Notes: generated by a model not told the origin, from the sequence alone. Positions 24,600-32,965 are shown, numbered from the stretch's first letter. The stretch: DNA of 64,000 bases from DASSLY01 sp035689185 (GCA_035689185.1 DASSLY010000033.1:1-64000), one strand, 5' to 3'. Numbers and translations are program-made.

Positions 24600-26549
24600 A
24601 TGGGCGCGACGACGTACGCCCTGCTGGTAGGCATCGACGCCTACCAGCCACCGGTCGGCCGACTCCGTGGCTGTGTCAGTGACATCGACGCGCTGGCGGA
24701 GCTGTTGCGGCATCGGGCCGAGCACCCGGACCGGCTGAAGATCCGGATGCTGCGCGACGCGGAGGCGACTCGCGCCGGGGTCATCGCGGCGTTCCAGTCC
24801 CATCTCGGTCAGGCGGGCCCGTCGGACACGGCGCTGTTCGCCTACAGCGGGCACGGGGCCCAGGCACCAGCGCCACCGCAGATGTGGGGGACCGACCCGG
24901 ACCGGCTGCTGGAGACGCTTGTGCTCTACGACAGCCGGCAGCCCGGCGGCTGGGACCTGGCCGACAAGGAGCTGGCGGCGCTGCTGCGGGTAGCGGCGGC
25001 CGGCGGCGCGCACGTGCTGGTGGTGCTCGACTGCTGCCACTCCGGCAGCGGCACCCGCGAGGCCATGGTCGAAGGGCTGCTGCCGCGGCTGGCGCCGCCG
25101 GACGACCGGGTCCGCCCGTTCGACACGTTCCTGCTCGGTGAGGCGACGACGCGGGGGGCGGTGTCGGTGGACCAGCCAGCCGCGCCGCACGTCCTGCTCG
25201 CCGCGTGCCGGCCGGGAGAGCTGGCCAAGGAGGTGACCGACGACGGACGCCCGCACGGCGCCTTCTCCTCCGCGCTGCACCGCGCTCTGCGCGAGGCTGG
25301 CGGCGTGGTCACCTACCGCGACCTGCACCGGTGGGCCAGCGCCGCGGTGCGCAACCGAGTCGAGGACCAGTCCCCGCAGCTGGAGGTCACGGCGGTGGGT
25401 GACCTGGACCGCCCGTTCCTGGGCGGTGCCCTGCGACCGTGCCCGCCGTACTACACGGTGACCCGGGACGACGTGCTCGGCTGGGTGCTCGACGGCGGTG
25501 CCGTGCACGGCATACCGGCGGAGTCCGCCGGCGAGACCACCGAACTGTCCGTCTTCGCGTTGGGAACGCAGACGGCGCAGCTGGTTTCCGAGGCGGTGGC
25601 CACGGCGCGCGTGGTCGACGTCCTGCCCGACCGCAGCACCGTCGTGCTCACTCCGGCACTATCGCCGGAGTATGCGTACCGCGCGGTGGTTACCTCGATC
25701 CCGTTGCCACCCATGACGGTTCGGCTGCTGGGCGATGAAGCGCTCGTCGCCCCACTGCGGGACGCGTTGAACGCGGCCGAAGCGACCTTGGTGGCGCAGG
25801 TGACCGGCGACGGGGAGGGCGAGCTCGTCGTCACCGTCTCCGACCGCGGCGCCCAGATCGCCCGCCCGGGCGGTCCCCCCGACCGGGCCGTGGCCATGAC
25901 CGGGCCGCAGTGGGTCGCCGGCACCGTGGCGACGGTGCAGCACATCGCCCGGTGGATGCGCCTGGCCCGGCTGCGCAACCCCTCGACAGCACTGCCGTCC
26001 GGCGCGGTCACCGTCGAGCTGTCCACGCCGGCCGGGCGTCGCTCCGACTCTGCCCTGGAGGTGTCCTACAGCGGTGACCAGCAGCCGCCCTTCACGGTCA
26101 CGTTGACGAACACGACCGACCGCCTGCTGTGGTGCGCCCTGGTGGACCTGACGGAGTCGTACGGCGTCTACACCGACGCCTTCCCGGCCGGGTCCGCTGA
26201 GCTGGCGCCTGGTCTGCCCGTCGCCGTACCCCTCTTCGGCGAGGTGCCCGACGCGGCTCTGGTCAAGGGGATCCGGTCGTTGACCGACCAGCTGAAGGTC
26301 ATCGTCAGCACCAGCGAGTTCGACCCGCGGTCGTTGCAGCAGGACGAGCTCGACGTCAGTGCCCCAGCGGTCGCCACCCGATCCCTCCCGACCCTGCCGT
26401 CCCTGCCGAGCATGCCCACGTCGACCCTCGAACGGCTTGTGCAGCGGGTCACCACCCGGCGAGTCGGACCGAGACCGGCTGCGAACGAACGGATCTCGGA
26501 CTGGACCGTGATCGACACGTTCGTGACCGTCCGCCGCCCTGCCCGCTGA
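24600..26549 (+). CDS. Metacaspase, peptidase C14, with DUF4384-like C-terminal domain
   Basis: 649 residues, cytosolic, no signal peptide. The caspase domain (about 1-275) begins YALLVGIDAYQPPVGRLRGC. The catalytic His85 lies in AYSGHGAQ and Cys146 in LDCCHSGSG; AACRPGELAKE and GAFSSALHRAL complete the fold. The middle (about 280-460) is beta-rich and unassigned. Residues about 465-590, with PFTVTLTNTTDRLLWCALVDLTE and FPAGSAELAPG, resemble DUF4384, a common companion of bacterial C14 peptidases. The tail is Ser/Pro-rich. It is the second gene of a two-protease operon with the CHAT protein; whether one cleaves the other is a hypothesis. Confidence 0.9.
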   Translation: MGATTYALLVGIDAYQPPVGRLRGCVSDIDALAELLRHRAEHPDRLKIRMLRDAEATRAGVIAAFQSHLGQAGPSDTALFAYSGHGAQAPAPPQMWGTDPDRLLETLVLYDSRQPGGWDLADKELAALLRVAAAGGAHVLVVLDCCHSGSGTREAMVEGLLPRLAPPDDRVRPFDTFLLGEATTRGAVSVDQPAAPHVLLAACRPGELAKEVTDDGRPHGAFSSALHRALREAGGVVTYRDLHRWASAAVRNRVEDQSPQLEVTAVGDLDRPFLGGALRPCPPYYTVTRDDVLGWVLDGGAVHGIPAESAGETTELSVFALGTQTAQLVSEAVATARVVDVLPDRSTVVLTPALSPEYAYRAVVTSIPLPPMTVRLLGDEALVAPLRDALNAAEATLVAQVTGDGEGELVVTVSDRGAQIARPGGPPDRAVAMTGPQWVAGTVATVQHIARWMRLARLRNPSTALPSGAVTVELSTPAGRRSDSALEVSYSGDQQPPFTVTLTNTTDRLLWCALVDLTESYGVYTDAFPAGSAELAPGLPVAVPLFGEVPDAALVKGIRSLTDQLKVIVSTSEFDPRSLQQDELDVSAPAVATRSLPTLPSLPSMPTSTLERLVQRVTTRRVGPRPAANERISDWTVIDTFVTVRRPAR

Positions 26550-26565
26550 GCACCGGGCTGGTCCC

Positions 26566-26571
26566 TAGCAT
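26566..26571 (+). promoter_or_regulatory. -10 box (TAGCAT) for leaderless GNAT gene
   Basis: TAGCAT ends 7 nt before ATG 26579 and starts 17 bp after the metacaspase stop, so the acetyltransferase has its own promoter. Confidence 0.45.
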
Positions 26572-26578
26572 GTGCGGC

Positions 26579-27127
26579 ATGGCCGAGCTGCTGACCGAAC
26601 GGCTACTCCTGCGCCGGTGGCGGCCGGCCGACCTTGAGCCGTTCGCGGCGATGAACGCCGACCCGGAGGTGATGAGGTACTTCCCGTCGACGTTGACGCG
26701 TGAGCAGAGCAAGGAGCTGGTCGAGCGCATCGAGCAGGGGTTCGAGGAGAACGGCTTCGGCTGGTGGGCGGCGGAGGTCCGGGCATCCGGCGCCTTCATC
26801 GGTTGCGTCGGCCTGTGGTGGCTGACCTTCGCGGCTCCGTTCACCCCAGCCGTCGAGATCGGCTGGCGGCTGGCCCGCCCCGCGTGGGGCCACGGCTTCG
26901 CCACCGAAGCGGCGCGCGCCGCCCTGGCCTACGGCTTCGACCAGGCCGGGCTGACCGAGATCGTCTCGGTCACTGCCGTCCTCAACACCCCGTCCCGCCG
27001 CGTCATGGAACGGCTCGGCATGGCTCGCGACCCGGCGGAGGACTTCGACCACCCCCGCGTCCCGGCCGGCCACGAGCTGCAACGGCACGTCCTGTACCGC
27101 AAACGGCGGCAAGGGGAGTCCAGCTGA
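26579..27127 (+). CDS. GNAT N-acetyltransferase, RimJ/RimL type
   Basis: 182-residue acetyl-CoA-dependent transferase. It opens LLTERLLLRRWRPADLEPF, typical of the RimJ/RimL branch that acetylates protein N-termini or small amines. The acetyl-CoA loop is seen around RPAWGHGFATEAARAAL and the C-terminal strand as VTAVLNTPSRRVMERLGM. A -10 box 7 nt upstream supports the ATG at 26579 over ATG 26570. A hairpin terminator follows. The target is unknown. Confidence 0.88.
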   Translation: MAELLTERLLLRRWRPADLEPFAAMNADPEVMRYFPSTLTREQSKELVERIEQGFEENGFGWWAAEVRASGAFIGCVGLWWLTFAAPFTPAVEIGWRLARPAWGHGFATEAARAALAYGFDQAGLTEIVSVTAVLNTPSRRVMERLGMARDPAEDFDHPRVPAGHELQRHVLYRKRRQGESS

Positions 27128-27151
27128 GGATGTCGGGGTGTCAGCAGGGTC

Positions 27152-27180
27152 GCCTGCCTGTTGCCGGGGAACAGGCAGGC
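27152..27180 (+). terminator. Hairpin terminator after GNAT gene
   Basis: Perfect 11-bp stem GCCTGCCTGTT/AACAGGCAGGC with a 7-nt loop GCCGGGG, 25 bp after the stop. There is no U-run, as is common in high-GC actinobacteria. Confidence 0.7.
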
Positions 27181-27277
27181 TGCGGTCAGGGCCAAGCCTG
27201 TGATGCGACCGTTGACCCTCGCCACGGGCGGCGCTAGCGTCGCGACGCTGGGACCTCACCGACGAGAGGAGCGCGCC

Positions 27278-27667
27278 ATGGCCGGAAAGTCAGACGAGTT
27301 GAGGCAGCGCTATGAGCGGTTCCGCCAGGGTGACCTTGAGCGGGCGCTTGACCTGTGGACCGACGACTTCGTCTGGGACGGTGACGAGTCGGGCCTTCCC
27401 GGGTCAGGCCGGCATGAGGGGAAGCAGGCGGCGGTCGACGTCCTTCAGCAGGCGGTCGGCGCCTGGGACACCTTCGATCTGAGCGCCGACGAGTTCATCG
27501 AACAAGGTGACACGGTCGTCGTGCTCGGCCACTCCGACGCAACGAAGGATGGTCGCTCAGCGCATCTGCCGTTCGTGCACATCTGGCGCTACCGCGGCGA
27601 GCAGATCTGCCGGCTCCAACTGCTGACCGACACGCTGCTCACCGCGCGAGCCCTCGGCCTCGCCTAA
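27278..27667 (+). CDS. SnoaL-like / NTF2-fold protein
   Basis: 129 residues of the cone-shaped NTF2-like fold used by SnoaL cyclases, ketosteroid isomerase and many ligand-binding proteins. The pattern RQRYERFRQGDLERALDLWTDDFVWDGD at the N-terminus and ADEFIEQGDTVVVLGHSD then HIWRYRGEQICRLQLL is characteristic. A GAGAGGAG ribosome site precedes the ATG. It could be an enzyme or a binding protein; neighbours do not help. Confidence 0.8.
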   Translation: MAGKSDELRQRYERFRQGDLERALDLWTDDFVWDGDESGLPGSGRHEGKQAAVDVLQQAVGAWDTFDLSADEFIEQGDTVVVLGHSDATKDGRSAHLPFVHIWRYRGEQICRLQLLTDTLLTARALGLA

Positions 27668-27866
27668 CGGTCCGGGCCGCCGCACGCCGCAGTCTTTCGC
27701 CCCCCGGGCCCGGCTGACGGCGAGTTGCCGCGTGCGGAAGACGCCCGGGACGGCGTCTCGGACGGGGCGTGTCCGTCCTTTCGGTGGCGGTCGCCTAGCC
27801 TAGGTGGCCGCGACTTCGGCGCGGAGTCGTCATACTGGTCACTCTGACACTGCCGAGAGCGAGCCC

Positions 27867-27953
27867 ATGGTCATTCGAGGCACGATGGCTCCGCGGCCGC
27901 CGGGATCGCCTGCACCCGGCTGTTACACCCCGGGACGCCCAAAGCACCGATGA
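27867..27953 (+). CDS. Possible 28-codon leader ORF of the FUSC gene
   Basis: A short frame, Pro-rich (MAPRPPGSPAPG), ends in an ATGA overlap with the FUSC start at 27950. The FUSC gene has no ribosome site of its own, which makes coupled translation from this frame plausible. No family recognised; may be chance. Confidence 0.3.
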   Translation: MVIRGTMAPRPPGSPAPGCYTPGRPKHR

Positions 27954-29299
27954 GACCGACACTGCACCGCGGGGCGACCTGGGGAAGGCAGCTGGCCGGC
28001 TGGGCGTGGCCGGGACACCCAGACCGATGGCAGGAGGTGCCCGGGCGGCTCCTGCCGACGTTGACCGGGGTGACCAGGCTGACAGCGGCGGCTGTCGTGT
28101 CCTACCTCATCTCGCTTGTGCTCAGCGAGGGTGCGCTCGATCTCACCGGACCGCTGACGGCGCTGCTGGTGATGCAGGCATCGGCGTACTCGACGATCAA
28201 GATGGGTGCTGTGCGGGTCGGTGCCGTGCTGTCCGGCGTCCTCGTGGCGACCCTGCTGTCCACCTGGATCGGGCTGACCTGGTGGAGCCTGGGCGCCGCC
28301 ATCGCGGCATCCCTGGTGCTGGGCAAGGTGCTGCGGCTGGGGGACCAGGCCCTGGAGACACCGATCAGCGCCATGCTCATCCTCGGTGTCACCAACCACG
28401 ACGTCGCGGCCGAGGTCAGGATCCTGAACACCCTGATCGGCGCGGCCGTCGGCGTGGCGTTCAACCTGGTCTACCCGCCGGCCATGCCGAGCGCGCCGGC
28501 CGGACGGGCGCTGTTGCAGGTGGCCCAGGCGGCGGCGGCGCCGCTCGACTCCGCTGCGGAGGCGCTGGTCGCCGGCCCGGTTTCCGGCGCCCAGGTAGAG
28601 GAGTGGATGGACCTCGCTCGAGCCGCGAACCGCCGGGTCGCCGTCGCCACCGACAGCATTGTCGCCCTCAAGGACAGCCGCCGGTTCAACCCCCGAGCCT
28701 TGGGCACGGTCGACATCGAGCCGGTGCTGTCCTCGGGCCTGGACGTCCTGGAGCACTGCCTGCTGGCCATCCGGGCCTTGTTCGGCGTGCTCCGCGCCGA
28801 GGTCCCCTCCACCGAGGAGCCGGAGGACCCGTACGGCGCAGACCTGCGCGCGGCGTTCGCGGTGGTGCTCCACGACACGGCCGACTGCCTGCGCGCGTTC
28901 GGCGGCCTGGTGGTCGCCGAGGCGCAGAACCGCGAAGAGGAGACCGAACAGGCCCTCGCGCAGAGCCTGGACATCCTCCGCGAGACCAAGGCCATCCTGA
29001 CCGAGCTGATCCTGGTCAACGCCGGCGACGACAGGTCCACCTGGCTGCTGCGCGGCTCGATCCTGGCCGCCGTCGAGCAGGTCCTGGCCCGGCTGAACCT
29101 GGAGGACCGCGCCCGGGTTCGGCAGCAGTGGAAGGAGGAGCAGCAGCGGCGCTCCCTGGCGCACCTGCCGACGATCATCCAGGGCGTGCTGCCCCATCCC
29201 GACCGGCCCTACCTGCGCGGCCTCGAACCCGGCAAGATCTTCAGCCGCACCCGCGCGCCTGACGAAGCCGACACCCATTCCGCCACCGGAGCGGAATGA
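27950..29299 (+). CDS. FUSC-family membrane protein, aromatic acid exporter-like
   Basis: 449 residues. Five to six hydrophobic spans occupy about 40-180 (RLTAAAVVSYLISLVL, ALLVMQASAYSTIKMG, VGAVLSGVLVATLLS and so on), followed by a long cytosolic helical domain with extended charged heptads (EAQNREEETEQALAQSLDILRETKAIL). This matches the FUSC/ArAE fold, thought to export aromatic acids or similar compounds. LrgA and LrgB genes follow in the same direction. ATG 27950 lies in an ATGA overlap with a short upstream frame. Confidence 0.8.
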   Translation: MRPTLHRGATWGRQLAGWAWPGHPDRWQEVPGRLLPTLTGVTRLTAAAVVSYLISLVLSEGALDLTGPLTALLVMQASAYSTIKMGAVRVGAVLSGVLVATLLSTWIGLTWWSLGAAIAASLVLGKVLRLGDQALETPISAMLILGVTNHDVAAEVRILNTLIGAAVGVAFNLVYPPAMPSAPAGRALLQVAQAAAAPLDSAAEALVAGPVSGAQVEEWMDLARAANRRVAVATDSIVALKDSRRFNPRALGTVDIEPVLSSGLDVLEHCLLAIRALFGVLRAEVPSTEEPEDPYGADLRAAFAVVLHDTADCLRAFGGLVVAEAQNREEETEQALAQSLDILRETKAILTELILVNAGDDRSTWLLRGSILAAVEQVLARLNLEDRARVRQQWKEEQQRRSLAHLPTIIQGVLPHPDRPYLRGLEPGKIFSRTRAPDEADTHSATGAE

Positions 29300-29362
29300 C
29301 CGGTCCCCCCACGGCTGAGAACTCGCCCTTGCGACGTCGCAGCCGCTACCCGGAAGGACGCC

Positions 29363-29749
29363 ATGATCACCGGGCTACTGATCCTGCTGGGCTGCCAGCT
29401 CATCGGCGAGTTCGTCGTCACGGCAACCAGGCTGCCGATCCCCGGCCCTGTCCTCGGCATGGTCCTGCTGCTCGTCGTCCTGGGGGCCCGCCGGCCGGAG
29501 GCCGGCTCCGGCGTGACCCGCGCGGGCGACGCGCTGCTGCGCCACCTCCAACTGCTGTTCGTCCCCGCCGGCGTCGGCGTCGTCGCCTACACGGCCACCC
29601 TGGCCCACGCACCCCTGCCCGTCCTGGCCGGCCTGGTCTTGTCCTGGGTCCTGGTCGTCACCGTCACCGCCGGCGTCGGCGCGGGGACGCTGTGGTTGCA
29701 GTCGCGGTTGGCCAGGACCCGGACCGGCCGGCGCGAGCCCACGCGATGA
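29363..29749 (+). CDS. lrgA: LrgA/CidA-family holin-like protein
   Basis: 128-residue membrane protein with four hydrophobic spans. The signature LLGCQLIGEFVV...LPIPGPVLGMVLL is typical of LrgA/CidA, holin-like proteins that influence autolysis or export small carboxylates. A GGAAGG ribosome site lies just upstream of the ATG. Its stop overlaps the LrgB start (ATGA at 29746-29749), the usual arrangement of the two-component pair. Confidence 0.9.
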   Translation: MITGLLILLGCQLIGEFVVTATRLPIPGPVLGMVLLLVVLGARRPEAGSGVTRAGDALLRHLQLLFVPAGVGVVAYTATLAHAPLPVLAGLVLSWVLVVTVTAGVGAGTLWLQSRLARTRTGRREPTR

Positions 29750-30486
29750 AGCCTGACCTGGGCCTGGCCTGGCGCGCCGTGGTCGAGTCGCCGTTGTTCG
29801 GCATCACGCTCACCGTGGGCGCCTACCAGCTGGCCATGGTGCTGTGGCGGCGCACCGGCAGGCACGCCCTGGCCAACCCGGTGCTCGTGGCCGTTGCCGT
29901 GGTGGCCGGGGTCCTTGCTGTGTCGCGGGTGGGCTACCAGCAGTACCTCAGCGGCGCGTGTTTCATCTCCTTCCTTCTCGGTCCCGCCACCGTGGCGCTG
30001 GCGCTGCCCCTGCACCGGCACGCCAGCCGTATCCGGCAGGCGGCGGCACCCATCCTGGCGTGTGTGGTCCTCGGCGCCGTGACGGCGGTCGTGGCGGCCG
30101 TCACCATCACCGAGGCCTTCGGCGGGAGCGACACCCTGGCCCTGTCGATGGCGCCGAAGTCCGCCACGACTCCCATCGCGATCGCACTCGCCCAGACGAC
30201 CGGCGGCATACCAGCACTGGCCGCGGTGTTCACCATCCTCACCGGGGTGATCGGCGCCGTAGCCGGGCCGGGCCTGCTGACGCTGCTACGGGTCCGGGAC
30301 CAGCGGGTCCGCGGGCTCGCCATCGGGATGAGCTCTCACGGCATCGGCACCTCGCGCGCCCTGCACGACGACCCCCTGGCCGGCGCATTCTCCGGGCTGG
30401 CCATGGCGATGAACGCCCTCGCGACCCCGCTCGTGCTCCCCGTCCTGCTCGCAACCATGCCGTGGTTGCTGCACCCCGCGCCGTGA
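29746..30486 (+). CDS. lrgB: LrgB/CidB-family membrane protein
   Basis: 246 residues with about seven hydrophobic spans. The family core TLALSMAPKSATTPIAIAL and the GMSSHGIGTSRAL segment are clear LrgB marks. It works with LrgA as the partner subunit of a holin/antiholin-like or pyruvate/glycolate transport system; in plants the fused protein PLGG1 carries glycolate. Translationally coupled to lrgA and in line with the FUSC gene 64 bp further up. Confidence 0.9.
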   Translation: MKPDLGLAWRAVVESPLFGITLTVGAYQLAMVLWRRTGRHALANPVLVAVAVVAGVLAVSRVGYQQYLSGACFISFLLGPATVALALPLHRHASRIRQAAAPILACVVLGAVTAVVAAVTITEAFGGSDTLALSMAPKSATTPIAIALAQTTGGIPALAAVFTILTGVIGAVAGPGLLTLLRVRDQRVRGLAIGMSSHGIGTSRALHDDPLAGAFSGLAMAMNALATPLVLPVLLATMPWLLHPAP

Positions 30487-30508
30487 ACGCGCATGCCGAG
30501 TCGAGGGG

Positions 30509-30579
30509 AGCGGGTGACCGGGATCGAACCGGCATGACCAGCTTGGAAGGCTGGGGCTCTGCCATTGAGCTACACCCGC
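30509..30579 (-). tRNA. tRNA-Gly (TCC)
   Basis: On the minus strand the molecule starts GCGGGTGTAGCTC and ends with the matching CACCCGC plus discriminator T. The anticodon stem CCAGC/GCTGG encloses loop CTTCCAA, anticodon TCC (30545-30547). The T loop TTCGATC is present; no CCA is encoded. Confidence 0.95.
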
Positions 30580-30640
30580 GCGGCCGCTACCGAGCCGTGA
30601 CCGAGCGGGTATGCCGGGCGGCCGGTGCGCACCGAGCGGC

Positions 30641-30646
30641 TAGCCT
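30641..30646 (+). promoter_or_regulatory. Possible -10 box (TAGCCT) for tRNA-Pro
   Basis: TAGCCT lies about 60 bp upstream of the tRNA-Pro 5' end, allowing a short pre-tRNA leader. No clear -35. Confidence 0.25.
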
Positions 30647-30706
30647 AGTCGGCGCTGCCGGGTCGACCAACGCGCGTCATCACGCGTCGACGGCGGGGCG
30701 GCGACG

Positions 30707-30780
30707 CGGGGTATGGCGCAGCTTGGTAGCGCGTCCGCTTTGGGAGCGGAAGGCCGCCGGTTCGAATCCGGCTACCCCGA
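30707..30780 (+). tRNA. tRNA-Pro (TGG)
   Basis: 74 nt, CGGGGTATGGCGCAG...CTACCCCGA. The anticodon loop CTTTGGG carries TGG. The T arm GCCGG-TTCGAAT-CCGGC is perfect. No CCA is encoded. The downstream coding sequence begins 2 nt after the mature 3' end. Confidence 0.96.
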
Positions 30781-30781
30781 C

Positions 30782-31321
30782 ATGGTGAGCGCGCCGCTGG
30801 ACCGGGAGGCGGTCGCCGCCGAGCTGGACCGGTGCCGCGCGGACCTGCACCGCCTGCTCGCCTCCGCGCCGGCCGATCAGCTGGCCCGCCGCAGCAACGG
30901 CACCCGCTGGACCAACGAGCAGCTGCTCTTCCACATGGTCTTCGGGTTCCTGGTCGTGCGCCGGCTGCTGCCGCTGGTGCGAGTCGTGTCCCGCCTGCCC
31001 ACCCCCGTCGGCGCCACGTTCGCCAGGCTGCTCGACGCCGGCCGGGCGCCGTTCCACCTGGTCAACTACGCCGGCAGTTGCGGCGGTGCCCTGGTGTTCA
31101 ACCGCCGCCGGATGGGCTGGTTGTGTGACCGCACCGTGACGGGCCTGACCGCCAGCCTGAGGAGCGAGCCGGAGGAGCGGCTGCGGGCGGGCATGCCGTT
31201 CCCCACCAGCTGGGACCCGTACTTCACCGCGTTCATGACCCTGGCGGAGGTGTACCGCTACCCCGTCCTGCACTACGACCACCACCGCGCGCAGCTGAGC
31301 CTGGACCGCTACAAGCCATAG
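30782..31321 (+). CDS. DinB-superfamily protein
   Basis: 179 residues of the four-helix DinB/YfiT-like fold, often metal-dependent thiol transferases. The N-terminus LDRCRADLHRLLASAPADQL followed by NGTRWTNEQLLFHMVFG is the standard pattern with the first metal His. A late HYDHHRAQL supplies further His ligands. ATG 30782 (or GTG 30785) lies directly after tRNA-Pro with no room for a ribosome site, so tRNA 3' processing may create a leaderless mRNA. The end overlaps the convergent oxidoreductase gene by 13 bp. Confidence 0.75.
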   Translation: MVSAPLDREAVAAELDRCRADLHRLLASAPADQLARRSNGTRWTNEQLLFHMVFGFLVVRRLLPLVRVVSRLPTPVGATFARLLDAGRAPFHLVNYAGSCGGALVFNRRRMGWLCDRTVTGLTASLRSEPEERLRAGMPFPTSWDPYFTAFMTLAEVYRYPVLHYDHHRAQLSLDRYKP

Positions 31322-32715
31322 GCCTCCAGCAGCCGCAGCCAGACCTCGCTCATCGACGGGAACGACGGCACCGCGTGCCACAGGCTGTCCAGCGGCACCC
31401 GGCCGACGACGGCCACGGTGGCGGCGTGCACCAGGTCGGCCACGTCCTGGCCCACGAAGGTCGCGCCGACCACGACGCCCGCGGCCTCGTCGACGACCAG
31501 CCGAGCCTTCCCGGCATACCCGTCGGCCTGCAGCCCGGCCCCGGACGCCGAGGTCATCGCCACGTCGACGGCCCGCGCGTCCAGCCCGCGCTGCTGCGCG
31601 GCCGCGAGGGTCAGGCCGACGGCGGCCACCTCGGGATCGGTGAACACCACCTGCGGTGCGCCGAGGCCGTCGGCGAAGGCGCGCATCCCCGGGCCGTCGG
31701 CGGCCCGACCGGCGGCGCGCGCGGCGATCACGTCCCCGCAGACCCGGCCCTGGTACTTGCCCATGTGCGTGAGCAGGTTGCGCCCGTTGACGTCGCCCGC
31801 GGCATACAGCCAACGTCCGGGGACCCCGACCACCTCGCAGCGGTCGTCCACCTGGACGTACCCCCGCTCCAGCGTCGCGCCGACGCCCTCCAGGCCCAGG
31901 CCCGCCGTGGCGGGGGTGCGGCCCAGTGCCGCGAGCACCTCGTCGCCGGTCACCGAGGACCCGTCGGACAGCGCCACCGTGACCGCGCCGCCGGGCGAGC
32001 GCCGGTCGACCGAGCCCGCGGAGACCCCCAGCCGCACGTCGACGCCGTCGCGGCGCAGCCCGTCCGCGACCAGCTCGCCGGCGAACGGCTCGGTGCGGGC
32101 CAGCAGCCGGTCGCCTCGCTCGACCACGGTGACCGTGGACCCCAGGCCGGCGTACACCTGAGCCATCTCCGCCGCGACGACACCACCGCCCAGCACGACG
32201 AGCCGATCCGGGACGACGTGGGCGGTCGTCGCCTCGATGTTGGTCCACGGCTTGGCCTCGCGCAGCCCGGGGATCGGCGGCACCGCGGCGCTGGTGCCCG
32301 TCGCGACCACCACCGCGGTTGAGGCCCGGTATGTCGTGTCGCCCACCTGCACCAGCCGCTCGCCGACCAGTCTGGCGTCGCCGCGGAGCAGGTCGATGCC
32401 CACCGAGTCCAGCCAGCCGACGGCGCTCCGGTCGGACAGGCCGGAGACCCAGTAGTCGCGACGGGCGAACACCCCGCCCGGGTGGACCTGTGCGCCACTG
32501 ACCCCGCGGACGCGGGACGCGGCGTGGGCCGCGTGGATCGGGCGCAGCAATGCCTTGGACGGGATGCACGCGTAGAAGCTGCACTCGCCGCCGACCAGCC
32601 GGCGCTCGACGAGGGCCACCCGCAGCCCGCCTCGGCCGGCGCGGTCGGCCACGTTCTCTCCGACCGGACCAGCGCCCATCACGATGACGTCGTATGTCGT
32701 GTCGACCTCGCTCAT
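31309..32715 (-). CDS. FAD/NAD(P)-dependent disulfide oxidoreductase, class I
   Basis: 468 residues related to dihydrolipoamide dehydrogenase, mycothione reductase and mercuric reductase. FAD motif VMGAGPVGENVADRAG, redox-active disulfide GGECSFYACIPSK (Cys-X4-Cys), NAD(P) motif VVLGGGVVAAEMAQV and LYAAGDVNG are all present. The C-terminal helix that normally reads HxHPTxSE reads HAVPSFPSMSE: the catalytic His is replaced by Val, as in quinone reductases of the LpdA branch. It may therefore act on quinones or another acceptor rather than a dithiol. The start is ATG 32715 with a CAGGCT -10-like box 7 nt upstream. Confidence 0.85.
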   Translation of the reverse strand: MSEVDTTYDVIVMGAGPVGENVADRAGRGGLRVALVERRLVGGECSFYACIPSKALLRPIHAAHAASRVRGVSGAQVHPGGVFARRDYWVSGLSDRSAVGWLDSVGIDLLRGDARLVGERLVQVGDTTYRASTAVVVATGTSAAVPPIPGLREAKPWTNIEATTAHVVPDRLVVLGGGVVAAEMAQVYAGLGSTVTVVERGDRLLARTEPFAGELVADGLRRDGVDVRLGVSAGSVDRRSPGGAVTVALSDGSSVTGDEVLAALGRTPATAGLGLEGVGATLERGYVQVDDRCEVVGVPGRWLYAAGDVNGRNLLTHMGKYQGRVCGDVIAARAAGRAADGPGMRAFADGLGAPQVVFTDPEVAAVGLTLAAAQQRGLDARAVDVAMTSASGAGLQADGYAGKARLVVDEAAGVVVGATFVGQDVADLVHAATVAVVGRVPLDSLWHAVPSFPSMSEVWLRLLEAYGL

Positions 32716-32736
32716 GCGGCCTAGCCTGCACCCAGC

Positions 32737-32813
32737 CCCGACCGGACGCCTCGCGACGCCCGTTCTGCCGCGGTTCACAGCCAAGAACGGGCGTCTCGAG
32801 GCGTCCGGTCGGG
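32737..32813. repeat. Long intergenic hairpin, 30-bp arms (copy A)
   Basis: Arms at 32737-32766 and 32784-32813 pair at 29 of 30 positions around a 17-nt loop; the core is GACCGGACGCCTCG plus GACGCCCGTTCT. A related but less perfect copy lies at 60276-60342. It sits upstream of both the divergent oxidoreductase and tig. REP/MITE-like element or bidirectional structural element. Confidence 0.85.
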
Positions 32814-32867
32814 CAAGGTGTGGGGAAGGTGGGGCGCGGACGGCAGGGGGCCGACCAGCCGACCCGG

Positions 32868-32873
32868 TAGCAT
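32868..32873 (+). promoter_or_regulatory. -10 box (TAGCAT) for tig
   Basis: TAGCAT lies about 93 bp before the tig GTG, predicting an untranslated leader of about 85 nt that is GC-rich and can fold. No good -35 seen. Confidence 0.4.
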
Positions 32874-32965
32874 GGCGCGATGCCGCGAGCTGTCGCGGCG
32901 CACCTCCGTCCAGCGCCAGGCCCCACCCGCGGCCGGCGCGCCCCGCAACCGCTGGAGCCGTCGCA

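Noticed and set aside
32684..32965. N-terminal extension of trigger factor
   Set aside because: The extension runs through the hairpin and promoter; the family start at 32966 fits in length and sequence.
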